Assembly: GCF_001373415.1 (NCBI RefSeq)
Contig: NZ_CDSE01000028.1
Location: 1-64,000, forward strand
Origin: Paenibacillus dakarensis
GTDB taxonomy: Bacteria > Bacillota > Bacilli > Paenibacillales > Paenibacillaceae
Reading direction: 5' to 3'
DNA length: 64,000 nucleotides
This document shows positions 1-7,995 of the stretch, one piece after another. The position numbers and the translations under genes were made by a program. Below the pieces are notes generated by a model. The model had not been told where the DNA came from. It saw only the letters and a program-made list of their open reading frames with translations, and ran no database searches. The number at the start of each line of letters is the position of its first letter. Within the stretch, counting starts at the first letter, position 1.

Positions 1-260
1 CTTCTCCCGCCGTAAATAAACCCAAAACACCTGAACCAGCTCATGTCGGTTTTGTCATTTCAAAGGGCAGTAATTTAAGTGACGTGGCAGAAGGCCTGAA
101 CGCTGCAGGTGTAATTACAGATAAACAAGCTTTCATTAAAGAAGCTACGAAACAGCGGATTAATTCACATATTCAGACGGGTACATATACATTTACTGTC
201 GGGGAGAATTATCAATCCATTATACGGAAAATATCCGAGAAGCCGTCCGGTAATCCTTAA
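1..260 (+). CDS. C-terminal part of a YceG/MltG-like protein (5' end outside window)
   Basis: The reading frame is open from base 3 and ends at TAA 258-260, giving about 85 residues. After a Pro/Lys-rich stretch there is a pattern of the YceG-like small domain: a hydrophobic strand ending in ISKG, then VAEGLNAAGVI, then a GTYTFTVGENY turn and a final helix. This resembles the LysM-like part of endolytic transglycosylase MltG but not its catalytic domain, so the protein may be a small membrane-anchored relative, common just upstream of rpsB in Paenibacillus. The N-terminus is not visible. The family call is from pattern recognition, not a search. Confidence 0.55.
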   Translation, partial: SPAVNKPKTPEPAHVGFVISKGSNLSDVAEGLNAAGVITDKQAFIKEATKQRINSHIQTGTYTFTVGENYQSIIRKISEKPSGNP

Positions 261-277
261 CAGGTTCCGTACGGTTT
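239..277 (+). terminator. weak intrinsic terminator after the YceG-like gene
   Basis: AAGCCGT at 239-245 can pair with ACGGTTT at 270-276, followed by a T run. It separates the upstream gene from the rpsB promoter. Confidence 0.5.
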
Positions 278-295
278 TTTTCATGCTTAAAATAA

Positions 296-324
296 TTGCA
301 TATGCCTAATACTTATGATATAGT
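296..324 (+). promoter_or_regulatory. sigma-A-type promoter of rpsB
   Basis: TTGCAT (296-301), a 17-bp spacer and TATAGT (319-324). It leaves a leader of about 115 nt before rpsB, where S2-type autoregulation could act; I recognise no named leader motif. Confidence 0.55.
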
Positions 325-446
325 AATTGACGGTGTTAATACACACGCTGAGAGATTTCGTTAAGGGTGCTTTCTATTTGAAAGTCTTAATGGGAAATGA
401 CCTTGGCGGAGGGCACACAAAAACCAAACTTAGGAGGTGTGTGAAG

Positions 447-1145
447 ATGGCAGTTATCTCCATGAAACAGCTTTTGGAAGCTGGGGTACACTTCGGTCAC
501 CAAACACGTCGTTGGAACCCGAAAATGGACAAATATATCTTCACTGAAAGAAACGGTATTTACATTATTGACCTGCAAAAAACGGTTAAGAAAGTAGAAG
601 AAGCATTTAACTTTGTTAAGAGTGTTGCTGGCGAGAACGGAACAATCCTGTTCGTTGGTACTAAAAAGCAAGCTCAAGACTCCGTTAAAGAAGAAGCTGA
701 GCGTTGCGGCATGTACTACATCAACCAACGTTGGCTCGGCGGAACGCTGACTAACTTCGAAACCATTCAAAAACGTATCAATCGTTTGAAAGAACTTGAG
801 AGATGGGAAGAAGACGGCACGTTCGAAGTACTGCCTAAGAAAGAAGTTATCCTTCTCCGCAAAGAGAAAGATCGTCTTGAGAAATTCCTTGGCGGTATCA
901 AGAACATGAAGAGCCTTCCAAGCGCATTGTTCATTATCGACCCTCGTAAAGAGCGCATCGCAGTTGCAGAAGCTCGTAAATTGGGTATCCCAATTGTAGG
1001 TATCGTAGATACTAACTGTGATCCAGACGAAATCGACTATGTTATCCCAGGTAACGACGACGCGATCCGCGCGGTTAAGTTGCTGACTGGTAAGATGGCT
1101 GATGCTGTTGTAGAAGCTCACCAAGGTGAAGAAACTACAGCTTAA
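447..1145 (+). CDS. rpsB: 30S ribosomal protein S2
   Basis: Structural protein of the small ribosomal subunit that binds late, near S1 and the mRNA exit platform. The 232 residues begin [19 protein letters not shown], the invariant S2 N-terminus with the [15 protein letters not shown] signature. The body has the usual [16 protein letters not shown] and [12 protein letters not shown] blocks and the [16 protein letters not shown] signature near the C-terminus. The start at 447 is fixed by an AGGAGGTG ribosome site at 432-439; an upstream in-frame ATG at 327 lies almost on the promoter and is unlikely. It is first in the conserved rpsB-tsf-pyrH-frr order. A hairpin between rpsB and tsf may set the ratio of the two products. 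Confidence 0.97.
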   Translation: MAVISMKQLLEAGVHFGHQTRRWNPKMDKYIFTERNGIYIIDLQKTVKKVEEAFNFVKSVAGENGTILFVGTKKQAQDSVKEEAERCGMYYINQRWLGGTLTNFETIQKRINRLKELERWEEDGTFEVLPKKEVILLRKEKDRLEKFLGGIKNMKSLPSALFIIDPRKERIAVAEARKLGIPIVGIVDTNCDPDEIDYVIPGNDDAIRAVKLLTGKMADAVVEAHQGEETTA

Positions 1146-1179
1146 TACAGGTCTTTAAGTATTGAGGATAAATTAAATG

Positions 1180-1224
1180 AAAAGGGTGGTTGGTAGGTGG
1201 ATAACCTCTCACTGCCCTTTTTTT
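1180..1224 (+). terminator. intercistronic terminator/attenuator between rpsB and tsf
   Basis: AAAAGGG (1180-1186) pairs with CCCTTTT (1215-1221), with an inner GTAGGT/ACCTCT pairing and a final T run. It probably lets only part of the rpsB transcripts reach tsf. Confidence 0.6.
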
Positions 1225-1290
1225 AAAGTCGGAATGTTAAAAATGCTGGGAACGGCATGACTATGTTAATTACAATTGGAGGGAATTTCA

Positions 1291-1941
1291 ATGGCAGTAA
1301 CAGCTAGTGCGGTTAAAGAACTTCGTGAAAGAACAGGCGCAGGTATGCTTGATTGCAAAAAAGCGCTTGATGAAACAAACGGTGATATCGATAAAGCGAT
1401 CGCGCTTCTTCGTGAAAAAGGCTTGTCTGCAGCGGCTAGCAAAGCTGGACGTATCGCAACAGAAGGCGTTGTAGAATCCTACATTCATGGCGGCGGACGT
1501 ATTGGTGTCCTCGTTGAGATCAACTGTGAAACTGACTTTGTTGGTAAAACAGATCAGTTTAAAGAATTTGCGCGTGATATCGCAATGCATATCGCAGCAG
1601 CTAGCCCTAAATATGTTCGTCGCGAAGAGGTTCCAGCTGATGAGCTTGAGAAGGAAAAAGAAATTTTGAAAGCTCAAGCGCTGAACGAAGGTAAGCCTGA
1701 GAAAATCGTTGAAAAAATGGTTGAAGGCCGCATTAACAAATACTATGAAGAATACTGCTTGCTTGATCAATCTTTCGTAAAAGATCCAGACAAAACAATC
1801 AGCGCGCTTCTTAACGAAAAAATCAGCACAATTGGTGAGAATATCTCCATTCGTCGCTTTGTGCGTTATGAGCTTGGTGAAGGTCTTGAGAAGAAAGTTG
1901 ACAATTTCGTAGAAGAAGTTATGTCTCAGGTGAATAAATAA
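1291..1941 (+). CDS. tsf: Translation elongation factor Ts (short form)
   Basis: Guanine-nucleotide exchange factor that releases GDP from EF-Tu. The protein has 216 residues. It opens with the UBA-like helix region containing [16 protein letters not shown], the first EF-Ts signature, and then [19 protein letters not shown] and [10 protein letters not shown], which contact EF-Tu. It is clearly shorter than the roughly 290-residue EF-Ts of B. subtilis or E. coli and resembles the compact Thermus type with a reduced core. The short length is not a truncation: the C-terminal helix is present and the stop is followed by a strong terminator. The start at 1291 follows GGAGGG at 1278-1283. Confidence 0.95.
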   Translation: MAVTASAVKELRERTGAGMLDCKKALDETNGDIDKAIALLREKGLSAAASKAGRIATEGVVESYIHGGGRIGVLVEINCETDFVGKTDQFKEFARDIAMHIAAASPKYVRREEVPADELEKEKEILKAQALNEGKPEKIVEKMVEGRINKYYEEYCLLDQSFVKDPDKTISALLNEKISTIGENISIRRFVRYELGEGLEKKVDNFVEEVMSQVNK

Positions 1942-1966
1942 GCCAGTCAAGCTAAATATAGGTTTT

Positions 1967-2002
1967 AAAAAAGAGTGGAACACTTTGTGTTCCTTCTTTT
2001 TT
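1967..2002 (+). terminator. intrinsic terminator of the rpsB-tsf unit
   Basis: AAAAAAGA-GT-GGAACAC, loop TTT, GTGTTCC, then TTCTTTTTT. A strong hairpin with a T run directly after tsf. Confidence 0.85.
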
Positions 2003-2019
2003 AAAATAATATAACTAAG

Positions 2020-2325
2020 TATAATAATATCGTTATACTAAGCTTATATTTCTTATGAAACGATCACTGACCAGTAAAGGATCAGAGAATCGTTTTCACT
2101 TGGATATAGAAGAGAATATGCATCTTGGGGGACGGCTTCTCTATATCGCAAGAAAACTTCCGCTTAAAGCGGTCTGCTACGCTGAAGGTGTGTCGATAGA
2201 CGTTTCCATGCGAAACGGAGTTTTTTACCCGATGAAAGTGCCGTCATGTCATGCTTTGCGTCTGTCTGTCGTTTTTCAAACGGGCGTCTTTCGAAAGGCG
2301 CCGTCTTAAAGTGGAGGGTAAACAT
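2020..2325 (+). promoter_or_regulatory. structured 5' leader of pyrH with multiple hairpins
   Basis: Between the tsf terminator and pyrH lie about 300 nt without a credible gene. TATAAT at 2020-2025 and TATACT at 2034-2039 are possible -10 elements. Hairpins follow: 2057-2097 (GAAACGAT with ATCGTTTTC), 2103-2147 (GATATAGA with TCTATATC), 2160-2172 (CCGCT with AGCGG), 2201-2217 (CGTTTC with GAAACG, followed by GAG and six T), 2270-2282 (CGTTT with AAACG) and 2283-2302 (GGCGTCTTTC with GAAAGGCGCC), the last ending about 10 nt before the ribosome site. Repeated GAAACG and CGTTTC arms allow alternative pairings, as in attenuators. I recognise no known riboswitch. Confidence 0.55.
2201..2226 (+). 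terminator. terminator-like hairpin inside the pyrH leader (candidate attenuator)
   Basis: CGTTTC (2201-2206), loop CATGC, GAAACG (2212-2217), GAG, then TTTTTT (2221-2226). The stem is short, so termination may be conditional. Confidence 0.45.
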
Positions 2326-3054
2326 TTGGAACAGCCTGTATTTAAACGTGTTATTTTAAAGGTCAGCGGGGAATCCCTGGCGGGCCAAAATGGTTATGGT
2401 ATAGATGCCGACACGATTACATCCATTGCAAAGCAGGTTCAAGAGGTTGTTGCGCTTGGTGTTGAAGTTGCGATTGTATGCGGCGGCGGTAACATTTGGC
2501 GCGGCATCGCGGGTAGTGCCAACGGTATTGACCGGGCTACTGCTGACTACATGGGGATGCTTGCAACCGTAATGAATTCACTTGCATTGCAAGATGCCTT
2601 GGAGCAAATAGGTGTACCTACGCGTGTACAGACATCAATCTCAATGCAGCAGATTGCTGAACCGTATATCCGCCGCAGAGCGATCCGTCACCTTGAAAAA
2701 GGCCGGGTTGTTATCTTTGCAGCAGGTACGGGTAACCCGTACTTCTCTACCGATACGACTGCAGCTCTGAGAGCTGCTGAGATCGAAGCTGAAGTGATTC
2801 TAATGGCGAAGAACAAAGTGGATGGCGTTTATTCTGCGGATCCGTTCAAGGATGAAACGGCTGAGAAATACGAACAGCTTACTTATTTGGATGTATTGAA
2901 TAAAAATCTGGGAGTTATGGATTCAACAGCTTCCTCATTGTGCATGGATAATAACATTCCGCTTATTGTATTTGCTATTACGGAGCAAGGTAATATTAAG
3001 CGAGTCGTTCTGGGTGAAAAAATTGGAACGATCGTTAAAGGGAGTGTAGATTAA
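2326..3054 (+). CDS. pyrH: UMP kinase
   Basis: Phosphorylates UMP to UDP in pyrimidine nucleotide synthesis; an amino-acid-kinase-fold enzyme, hexameric and normally activated by GTP and inhibited by UTP. The 242 residues contain the N-terminal lysine strand [13 protein letters not shown], the glycine-rich CGGGNIWRG loop, [16 protein letters not shown] and [19 protein letters not shown], all diagnostic of bacterial PyrH. The TTG at 2326 is chosen because GGAGGG at 2313-2318 sits 7 nt upstream and the family starts right before the kinase strand; an earlier ATG at 2251 would add a Cys/Phe-rich extension read from the structured leader. The stop overlaps the frr ATG by one base, so the two are translationally coupled. 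Confidence 0.95.
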   Translation: MEQPVFKRVILKVSGESLAGQNGYGIDADTITSIAKQVQEVVALGVEVAIVCGGGNIWRGIAGSANGIDRATADYMGMLATVMNSLALQDALEQIGVPTRVQTSISMQQIAEPYIRRRAIRHLEKGRVVIFAAGTGNPYFSTDTTAALRAAEIEAEVILMAKNKVDGVYSADPFKDETAEKYEQLTYLDVLNKNLGVMDSTASSLCMDNNIPLIVFAITEQGNIKRVVLGEKIGTIVKGSVD

Positions 3055-3608
3055 TGCCGCAAACGGTGAAGAAACATGCTGAAGAGCGTATGGAAAAAGC
3101 AATCGTGTCATTAAAACGCGACCTCGCTACCCTGCGTGCCGGCCGGGCAAGCTCATCTCTGCTCGACCGTATTCAAGTAGAATATTACGGGGCACCAACC
3201 CCGATTAACCAGCTTGCCAATATTACAACACCGGATTCCCGGACGTTAATGATTCAGCCATGGGATAAATCCTCGCTGGGTGATATTGAAAAAGCAATTA
3301 TGAAATCAGATCTTGGATTGACACCGGCGAATGACGGTAACCAAATCCGCTTGTCGATTCCTGCTCTTACAGAAGAGCGCAGAACTGATCTGGTTAAAAT
3401 GACAAAGAAGTTCGGTGAAGAAGCGAAGGTGGCCATCCGCAATATTCGCCGTGACGCCAATGACGACATTAAGAAAATGGAGAAAACGGATATTTCCGAG
3501 GACGAGTCCCGGAGACATCAGGATGACATCCAGAAGGCTACGGATAAATTTATTGCCGAAGTCGACAAAGTGCTCGTTGCAAAAGAAAAAGAAATTATGG
3601 AAGTATAG
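3054..3608 (+). CDS. frr: Ribosome recycling factor
   Basis: Splits post-termination ribosomes together with EF-G. The 184-residue length matches the family. The sequence shows the three-helix-bundle and hinge pattern: [24 protein letters not shown] at the N-terminus (first 20 residues of this carry the RAGRA signature), [12 protein letters not shown] in the small domain, then helices ending in KDEDESRR-like acidic turns. It begins on the last base of the pyrH stop codon and ends at a strong terminator that closes this operon. Confidence 0.96.
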   Translation: MPQTVKKHAEERMEKAIVSLKRDLATLRAGRASSSLLDRIQVEYYGAPTPINQLANITTPDSRTLMIQPWDKSSLGDIEKAIMKSDLGLTPANDGNQIRLSIPALTEERRTDLVKMTKKFGEEAKVAIRNIRRDANDDIKKMEKTDISEDESRRHQDDIQKATDKFIAEVDKVLVAKEKEIMEV

Positions 3609-3650
3609 AGACTTAGGCCCCTCCTGCAAGGTGGGGTTTGTCTCTTTTTT
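3608..3650 (+). terminator. intrinsic terminator after frr
   Basis: Outer stem GAGAC (3608-3612) with GTCTC (3640-3644), inner stem CCCC-T-CCT with AGG-T-GGGG, then six T. The outer arm uses the last base of the frr stop codon. Confidence 0.85.
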
Positions 3651-3676
3651 GCAGAAAGATGCCTGGAGGAAATGGA

Positions 3677-4444
3677 ATGATCAAACGGGTTCGATCGTGG
3701 TTGAATCAGGAGGACAGTCAGCAGGCGCCCAAGCTCTCTTCCGACAACATCCCTCAACATGTAGCCATCATTATGGACGGTAACGGTCGTTGGGCTAAAA
3801 AACGTGGATTGCCGCGGATTATAGGACACCAAAATGGCATGAAAGCAGTCAAGAGAGCAGCTATTGCGGCAGATGATTTGGGGATCAAGGTTTTAACGCT
3901 GTATGCTTTTTCAACGGAAAACTGGAAGCGTCCCAAGGATGAGGTCGATTTCCTTATGAAGCTTCCGCAAGAGTTTCTTGCAATTGAGTTGGAAGAACTG
4001 ATTGAGAAAAATGTTCGGGTCACCATGATGGGGCATCCCGAGGATCTTCCCTCACATACGCTTGAGGCGATGAAAGAAGCGGTTGCAAGGACGGCGAAAA
4101 ATGATGGGCTTGTTTTGAATTTTGCGTTGAATTACGGCAGCCGCAAGGAGATCACCGAATGTGTCAAAGCACTTGGGCGCGACATTAGCGAGGGAAACCT
4201 ACAGCCTGAGGATGTTACTGAGGAACTGATTAGTAAGCGACTCCTTTCAGGTGATTTGCCAGATCCGGATTTATTAATCCGTACGAGCGGAGAACTGCGT
4301 CTCAGCAATTTCATGCTGTGGCAGCTTGCATACAGCGAATTGTGGTTTACCGACATTTTATGGCCTGAATTTACCAGTGAACATTTGGTGGAGGCTGTAG
4401 CTGAATATCAACGCAGATCACGGCGCTACGGCGGCTTGACATAG
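3677..4444 (+). CDS. uppS: Undecaprenyl diphosphate synthase
   Basis: cis-Prenyltransferase that adds isopentenyl units to farnesyl diphosphate to make the C55 lipid carrier for peptidoglycan and teichoic acid. The 255 residues carry HVAIIMDGNGRWAKKRG (catalytic Asp and the DGNGRWA motif), GHQNGMKAVKRA, TLYAFSTENWKRP and, near the C-terminus, DLLIRTSGELRLSNF and SELWFTD. The start at 3677 follows GGAGGA at 3665-3670. It heads an envelope-lipid run uppS-cdsA-dxr-rseP and probably reads from a promoter downstream of the frr terminator or by read-through. Confidence 0.96.
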   Translation: MIKRVRSWLNQEDSQQAPKLSSDNIPQHVAIIMDGNGRWAKKRGLPRIIGHQNGMKAVKRAAIAADDLGIKVLTLYAFSTENWKRPKDEVDFLMKLPQEFLAIELEELIEKNVRVTMMGHPEDLPSHTLEAMKEAVARTAKNDGLVLNFALNYGSRKEITECVKALGRDISEGNLQPEDVTEELISKRLLSGDLPDPDLLIRTSGELRLSNFMLWQLAYSELWFTDILWPEFTSEHLVEAVAEYQRRSRRYGGLT

Positions 4445-4463
4445 TTATGGGGGTTGGGACGTA

Positions 4464-5264
4464 ATGAAGCAGCGTTTGATTACCGGAGTTATAGCGGGAG
4501 CAGTCTTTTTAGGATTATGTTTCATGGGTGGATTTTGGTATCATCTTCTCATTCTGGCTATGTCCTTGATCGGCTATTATGAATTTGCCCGAATGACAAA
4601 GATAAACCCATTCGGTGGAACCGCAGCTATAGGTTACCTTGGTGTTCTGATGTTTGTATTTCCTTGGAAACTGCTTGATCTGTCGTTCCCTCTTGCCGGG
4701 GAACATGGCATATGGCTTGTAATGCTGTTGTTTTTACTGGTGACGGTAATCAGCAAGAACAGAATTGGCATTCAGCAGGTTTCGCTGCTGTTTCTTGCGT
4801 CCGTCTACATCGGAATGGGCTTTATGTATATAGCGGAATCGCGCAATACACCTGACGGACACGGTTTGTTCTGGACCTTCTTGCTGCTGGCAAGTATATG
4901 GGCAAGTGATGCGGGTGCATATTTTGTAGGTCGCAAGCTGGGACGTACGAAATTATGGCCTGCGATCAGTCCGAACAAAACGGTTGAAGGTGCTGTTGGA
5001 GGGGTGATTATTGCTGTCATCACTGCTATGGTTTTCGCTTTCTTCTCAGGGGGGCTGCTACCGTTGAGCAATGCCTTACTGATCGGAATTGCCTGTGCTG
5101 TAATCGGACAGCTTGGAGATCTTGTGCAATCGGCGTACAAGCGCGTATATGGCATTAAAGACTCCGGCACTCTTTTGCCTGGTCATGGTGGGATTCTGGA
5201 CCGGTGCGACAGCTGGATTGTAGTATTTCCATTTGTACATATATTAGGTCTTCTGCCTTACTGA
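4464..5264 (+). CDS. cdsA: Phosphatidate cytidylyltransferase
   Basis: Integral membrane enzyme that makes CDP-diacylglycerol from phosphatidate and CTP, feeding pgsA further along this window. The 266 residues are rich in hydrophobic spans (about eight candidate membrane segments) and carry the CdsA signature SAYKRVYGIKDSG followed by LLPGHGGILDRCDS near the C-terminus. The start at 4464 lies 19 nt after uppS, preceded by a GGGGGTTGGGA-like ribosome site. Same operon as uppS and dxr. Confidence 0.95.
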   Translation: MKQRLITGVIAGAVFLGLCFMGGFWYHLLILAMSLIGYYEFARMTKINPFGGTAAIGYLGVLMFVFPWKLLDLSFPLAGEHGIWLVMLLFLLVTVISKNRIGIQQVSLLFLASVYIGMGFMYIAESRNTPDGHGLFWTFLLLASIWASDAGAYFVGRKLGRTKLWPAISPNKTVEGAVGGVIIAVITAMVFAFFSGGLLPLSNALLIGIACAVIGQLGDLVQSAYKRVYGIKDSGTLLPGHGGILDRCDSWIVVFPFVHILGLLPY

Positions 5265-5283
5265 TGAAAGGAAAGATGCAGCA

Positions 5284-6423
5284 ATGAAAAAGATTAGTGT
5301 ACTAGGTTCTACCGGCTCCATCGGAACCCAGACATTAGACGTGGTATCAAAATATCGGGATTCTTTTCAGATTGAGGGCTTAGCGGCAGGCAGCAACATT
5401 GATTTATTGGCACAGCAGGTTAAGGAATTCAGGCCGAAAAAGGTCTCGGTAGCAACGAAGGAGCTGGCGGACCGAATTCGGCCGGACCTTCCGGAAGGTA
5501 CACAGCTGTATTATGGCCAAGAAGGTCTGATTGAGGTCGCTGCCGCAACTGATGCCGATATGGTGGTTACAGCAGTTGTAGGGAGTATGGGCTTGCCGTC
5601 TACACTGGCTGCGATTAAAGCCGGAAAAACAATTGGACTGGCAAATAAAGAAACGCTGGTTACAGCGGGACATCTGGTTATGTCTTTAGCTGAGAGCAGA
5701 GGTGCTGCTATCCTTCCGATTGACAGTGAACACTCGGCAATATTTCAATGTCTGAACGGAGAGCGGCGTCAGGATGTAGATTTTATTACCTTGACAGCAT
5801 CTGGAGGCTCCTTCCGGAATTTGAGCCGGGATCAGCTTGAACATGTAACCGTTGAAGATGCCTTGAAACATCCGAATTGGTCCATGGGTGCGAAAATCAC
5901 GATAGACTCAGCTACGATGGTTAATAAGGGGCTGGAGGTCATCGAAGCCCATTGGTTATTCGGACTGCCGTACGAACAGATTCATGTTCTATTACATCCG
6001 GAGAGCATTATACATTCGTTCGTACAATATCGGGATTCCAGCATCATTGCACAGCTCGGGAATCCGGATATGAGAGTACCGATTCAATATGCTCTTACCT
6101 ATCCGGAAAGATGGCCTTCACCATCTCAGAAGCTATCCTTGGCGGAAGCGGGTAAACTTCAATTCCTTGAAATGGACTTTGATCGGTTTCCTTGTTTAAG
6201 GATGGCCTATGAATGTGGTAAGATGGGTGGAACGGCACCAACGGTATTTAATGCCGCCAATGAAGTTGCAGTAAGCCGTTTTCTGCGGAGAGAAATTTCT
6301 TTTCTGCAGATTGAGAATATCATTGAAGGCGTGCTGGATAAGCACCAAAACACACCTGAACCGGCTTTGGAGGCTATTGAAGAAAGCGACCGTTTGGCCC
6401 GCAAACTTGCCGCAAGTCTATAG
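5284..6423 (+). CDS. dxr: 1-deoxy-D-xylulose 5-phosphate reductoisomerase
   Basis: Second step of the MEP isoprenoid pathway: rearranges and reduces DXP to MEP with NADPH and a divalent metal. The 379 residues start with the nucleotide-binding LGSTGSIGTQTLDVV. They continue with GLANKETLV, the metal-binding LPIDSEHSAIFQ, LTASGGSF, the HPNWSMGAKITIDSATMVNKG block and ALEVIEAHWLFG-type flap. Its neighbours uppS and cdsA use isoprenoid and lipid precursors. Start ATG 5284 follows GAAAGGAAAG. Confidence 0.96.
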   Translation: MKKISVLGSTGSIGTQTLDVVSKYRDSFQIEGLAAGSNIDLLAQQVKEFRPKKVSVATKELADRIRPDLPEGTQLYYGQEGLIEVAAATDADMVVTAVVGSMGLPSTLAAIKAGKTIGLANKETLVTAGHLVMSLAESRGAAILPIDSEHSAIFQCLNGERRQDVDFITLTASGGSFRNLSRDQLEHVTVEDALKHPNWSMGAKITIDSATMVNKGLEVIEAHWLFGLPYEQIHVLLHPESIIHSFVQYRDSSIIAQLGNPDMRVPIQYALTYPERWPSPSQKLSLAEAGKLQFLEMDFDRFPCLRMAYECGKMGGTAPTVFNAANEVAVSRFLRREISFLQIENIIEGVLDKHQNTPEPALEAIEESDRLARKLAASL

Positions 6424-6546
6424 GAAATCTAAAGCGATCTGAACAATCTCCCTTGAAAAAAGCTGACAGAATGTGATTCTCTTGTGGTGTATAAGAGAAT
6501 AATGATAATCTATAGGGACATACTGCGTTCTCAGAGGAAAAGGGGG

Positions 6547-7830
6547 ATGTCAATATTGGAAATGGTACAGGTTGTTTTTTTAACGGTACTCATGTTTTTT
6601 GTTATCGTTACAGTGCATGAGTGGGGGCATTATTATTTTGCCAAAAGAGCCGGGATTTTGGTTCGTGAGTTTGCGATCGGCTTCGGTCCGAAGCTGTTCT
6701 CTTATAAACGCAACGAAACTCAATTCACACTGCGTCTTCTCCCATTCGGCGGATACGCCCGGATGGCTGGTGAAGATCCTGAATTGGTTGAAATTCAGGC
6801 AGGGCAGACGATAGCCGTAAGATTAAACAGCGAGAATCAGGTGAAGCGAATTTATTTGGATCAGCTGGATAATCGTAAAAATGTAATCCGGGGTGAAGTT
6901 CAGTTTATTGACCTGGAAGAGCGCCTGTCCCTGCGTCTCGATGTAGATGGAGAGTTTCAGCAGTATGAGGTTCACCCTCAAGCAATGATGATTACCAAGG
7001 GAGTTGAAACACAAATCGCTCCTAAGGACCGTCAATTCGGAAGCAAAACGGTTGGACAGCGTGCACTTGCTATTTTTGCTGGACCGGTGATGAACTTCTT
7101 GCTTGCGTTTATATTGTTTGCCCTCCATATACAGATGGCAGGCATTCCGGTGGAGAACCCTACCTATGTACAGATTGGCAAAATTACCGAAGGCATGCCG
7201 GCTGAAACAGCGAATCTTCGTGAAGGCGACATTATTGAAACGATAAACGGCACGGCAATCGGTGCAGATTACAAAAAAATGATCGAGCTTATATCGGAAT
7301 CGAAGGACAAGCCGATGGACTGGACTGTACGTCGTGGTGAACAGGTGTTTAATGTGACGATAACGCCTGTTTCGATGGAAGGACAAGAAGGCGGCAAGGT
7401 CGGAATCGTGCCGGAACTTCCAACACGTTCTGCGGGACTTGGTGAGACTATTACAGGTTCCGGAAAAGCAATGGTTGATACCACGAATATTATTTTCCAG
7501 GGATTCAGTCAGTTGATTCAGCAATTCTCAATGGATGATTTGGGAGGCCCCGTTCGGACCTTTGAGGTAACAGGTCAAATTGCGAAGCAGGGTATTGTGC
7601 AGCTGACCTACTGGGCTGCCATCCTTAGCTTATATCTTGGCATATTCAATCTGCTGCCTGTTCCGGCACTGGACGGAAGTCGTCTCGTATTTCTGGGTAT
7701 TGAAGCGCTGCGAGGCAAGCCGATCGATCCAAACCGTGAAGGAATGGTCCATTTCATAGGATTCGCCATGCTGTTCTTATTGATGATCGCCGTAACTTAT
7801 AATGATATATTGCGATTAATAAACGGTTAG
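6547..7830 (+). CDS. rseP: Site-2 intramembrane metalloprotease RseP/RasP
   Basis: Membrane zinc protease that performs the second cut of anti-sigma factors and clears signal-peptide remnants. It has an N-terminal membrane span with HEWGHYYFAKRAG (HExxH), a PDZ domain around residues 200-280 (GMPAETANLREGDIIETING), and a C-terminal membrane part with LLPVPALDGSRL, which carries the second-site NxxPxPxLDG motif. At 427 residues it matches family size. The start is uncertain: ATG 6547, or TTG 6556, which is better spaced from AAGGGGG at 6540-6546. Between about residues 80 and 160 there is an insertion rich in Gln and Asp, typical of Bacillales RasP. Confidence 0.93.
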   Translation: MSILEMVQVVFLTVLMFFVIVTVHEWGHYYFAKRAGILVREFAIGFGPKLFSYKRNETQFTLRLLPFGGYARMAGEDPELVEIQAGQTIAVRLNSENQVKRIYLDQLDNRKNVIRGEVQFIDLEERLSLRLDVDGEFQQYEVHPQAMMITKGVETQIAPKDRQFGSKTVGQRALAIFAGPVMNFLLAFILFALHIQMAGIPVENPTYVQIGKITEGMPAETANLREGDIIETINGTAIGADYKKMIELISESKDKPMDWTVRRGEQVFNVTITPVSMEGQEGGKVGIVPELPTRSAGLGETITGSGKAMVDTTNIIFQGFSQLIQQFSMDDLGGPVRTFEVTGQIAKQGIVQLTYWAAILSLYLGIFNLLPVPALDGSRLVFLGIEALRGKPIDPNREGMVHFIGFAMLFLLMIAVTYNDILRLING

Positions 7831-7837
7831 ATAACGA

Positions 7838-7881
7838 TTTACGGCTCGGTGCGCCAGCCGCACTAAGCCGTAAATTTTTTT
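7838..7881 (+). terminator. intrinsic terminator after rseP
   Basis: TTTACGGCT (7838-7846) pairs with AGCCGTAAA (7866-7874), inner CGGTGCG/CGCACT pairing, then seven T. Confidence 0.85.
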
Positions 7882-7995
7882 AATTACTTAAGCATTTTAG
7901 TAAATTGCTGTTTATGAGCTGTAAACAGTACAACACCTAACATCAGCTTGATAGCTGTATAATCGATGCTTTTCATATGGGAGGACAATATTCTT

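Noticed and set aside
387-1124. 245-codon minus-strand frame over rpsB
   Set aside because: Antisense shadow of the S2 gene with no promoter or ribosome site.
2055-2309. 84-codon frame in the pyrH leader
   Set aside because: No ribosome site, sequence dominated by hairpin arms and Cys/Arg codons; better seen as leader RNA.
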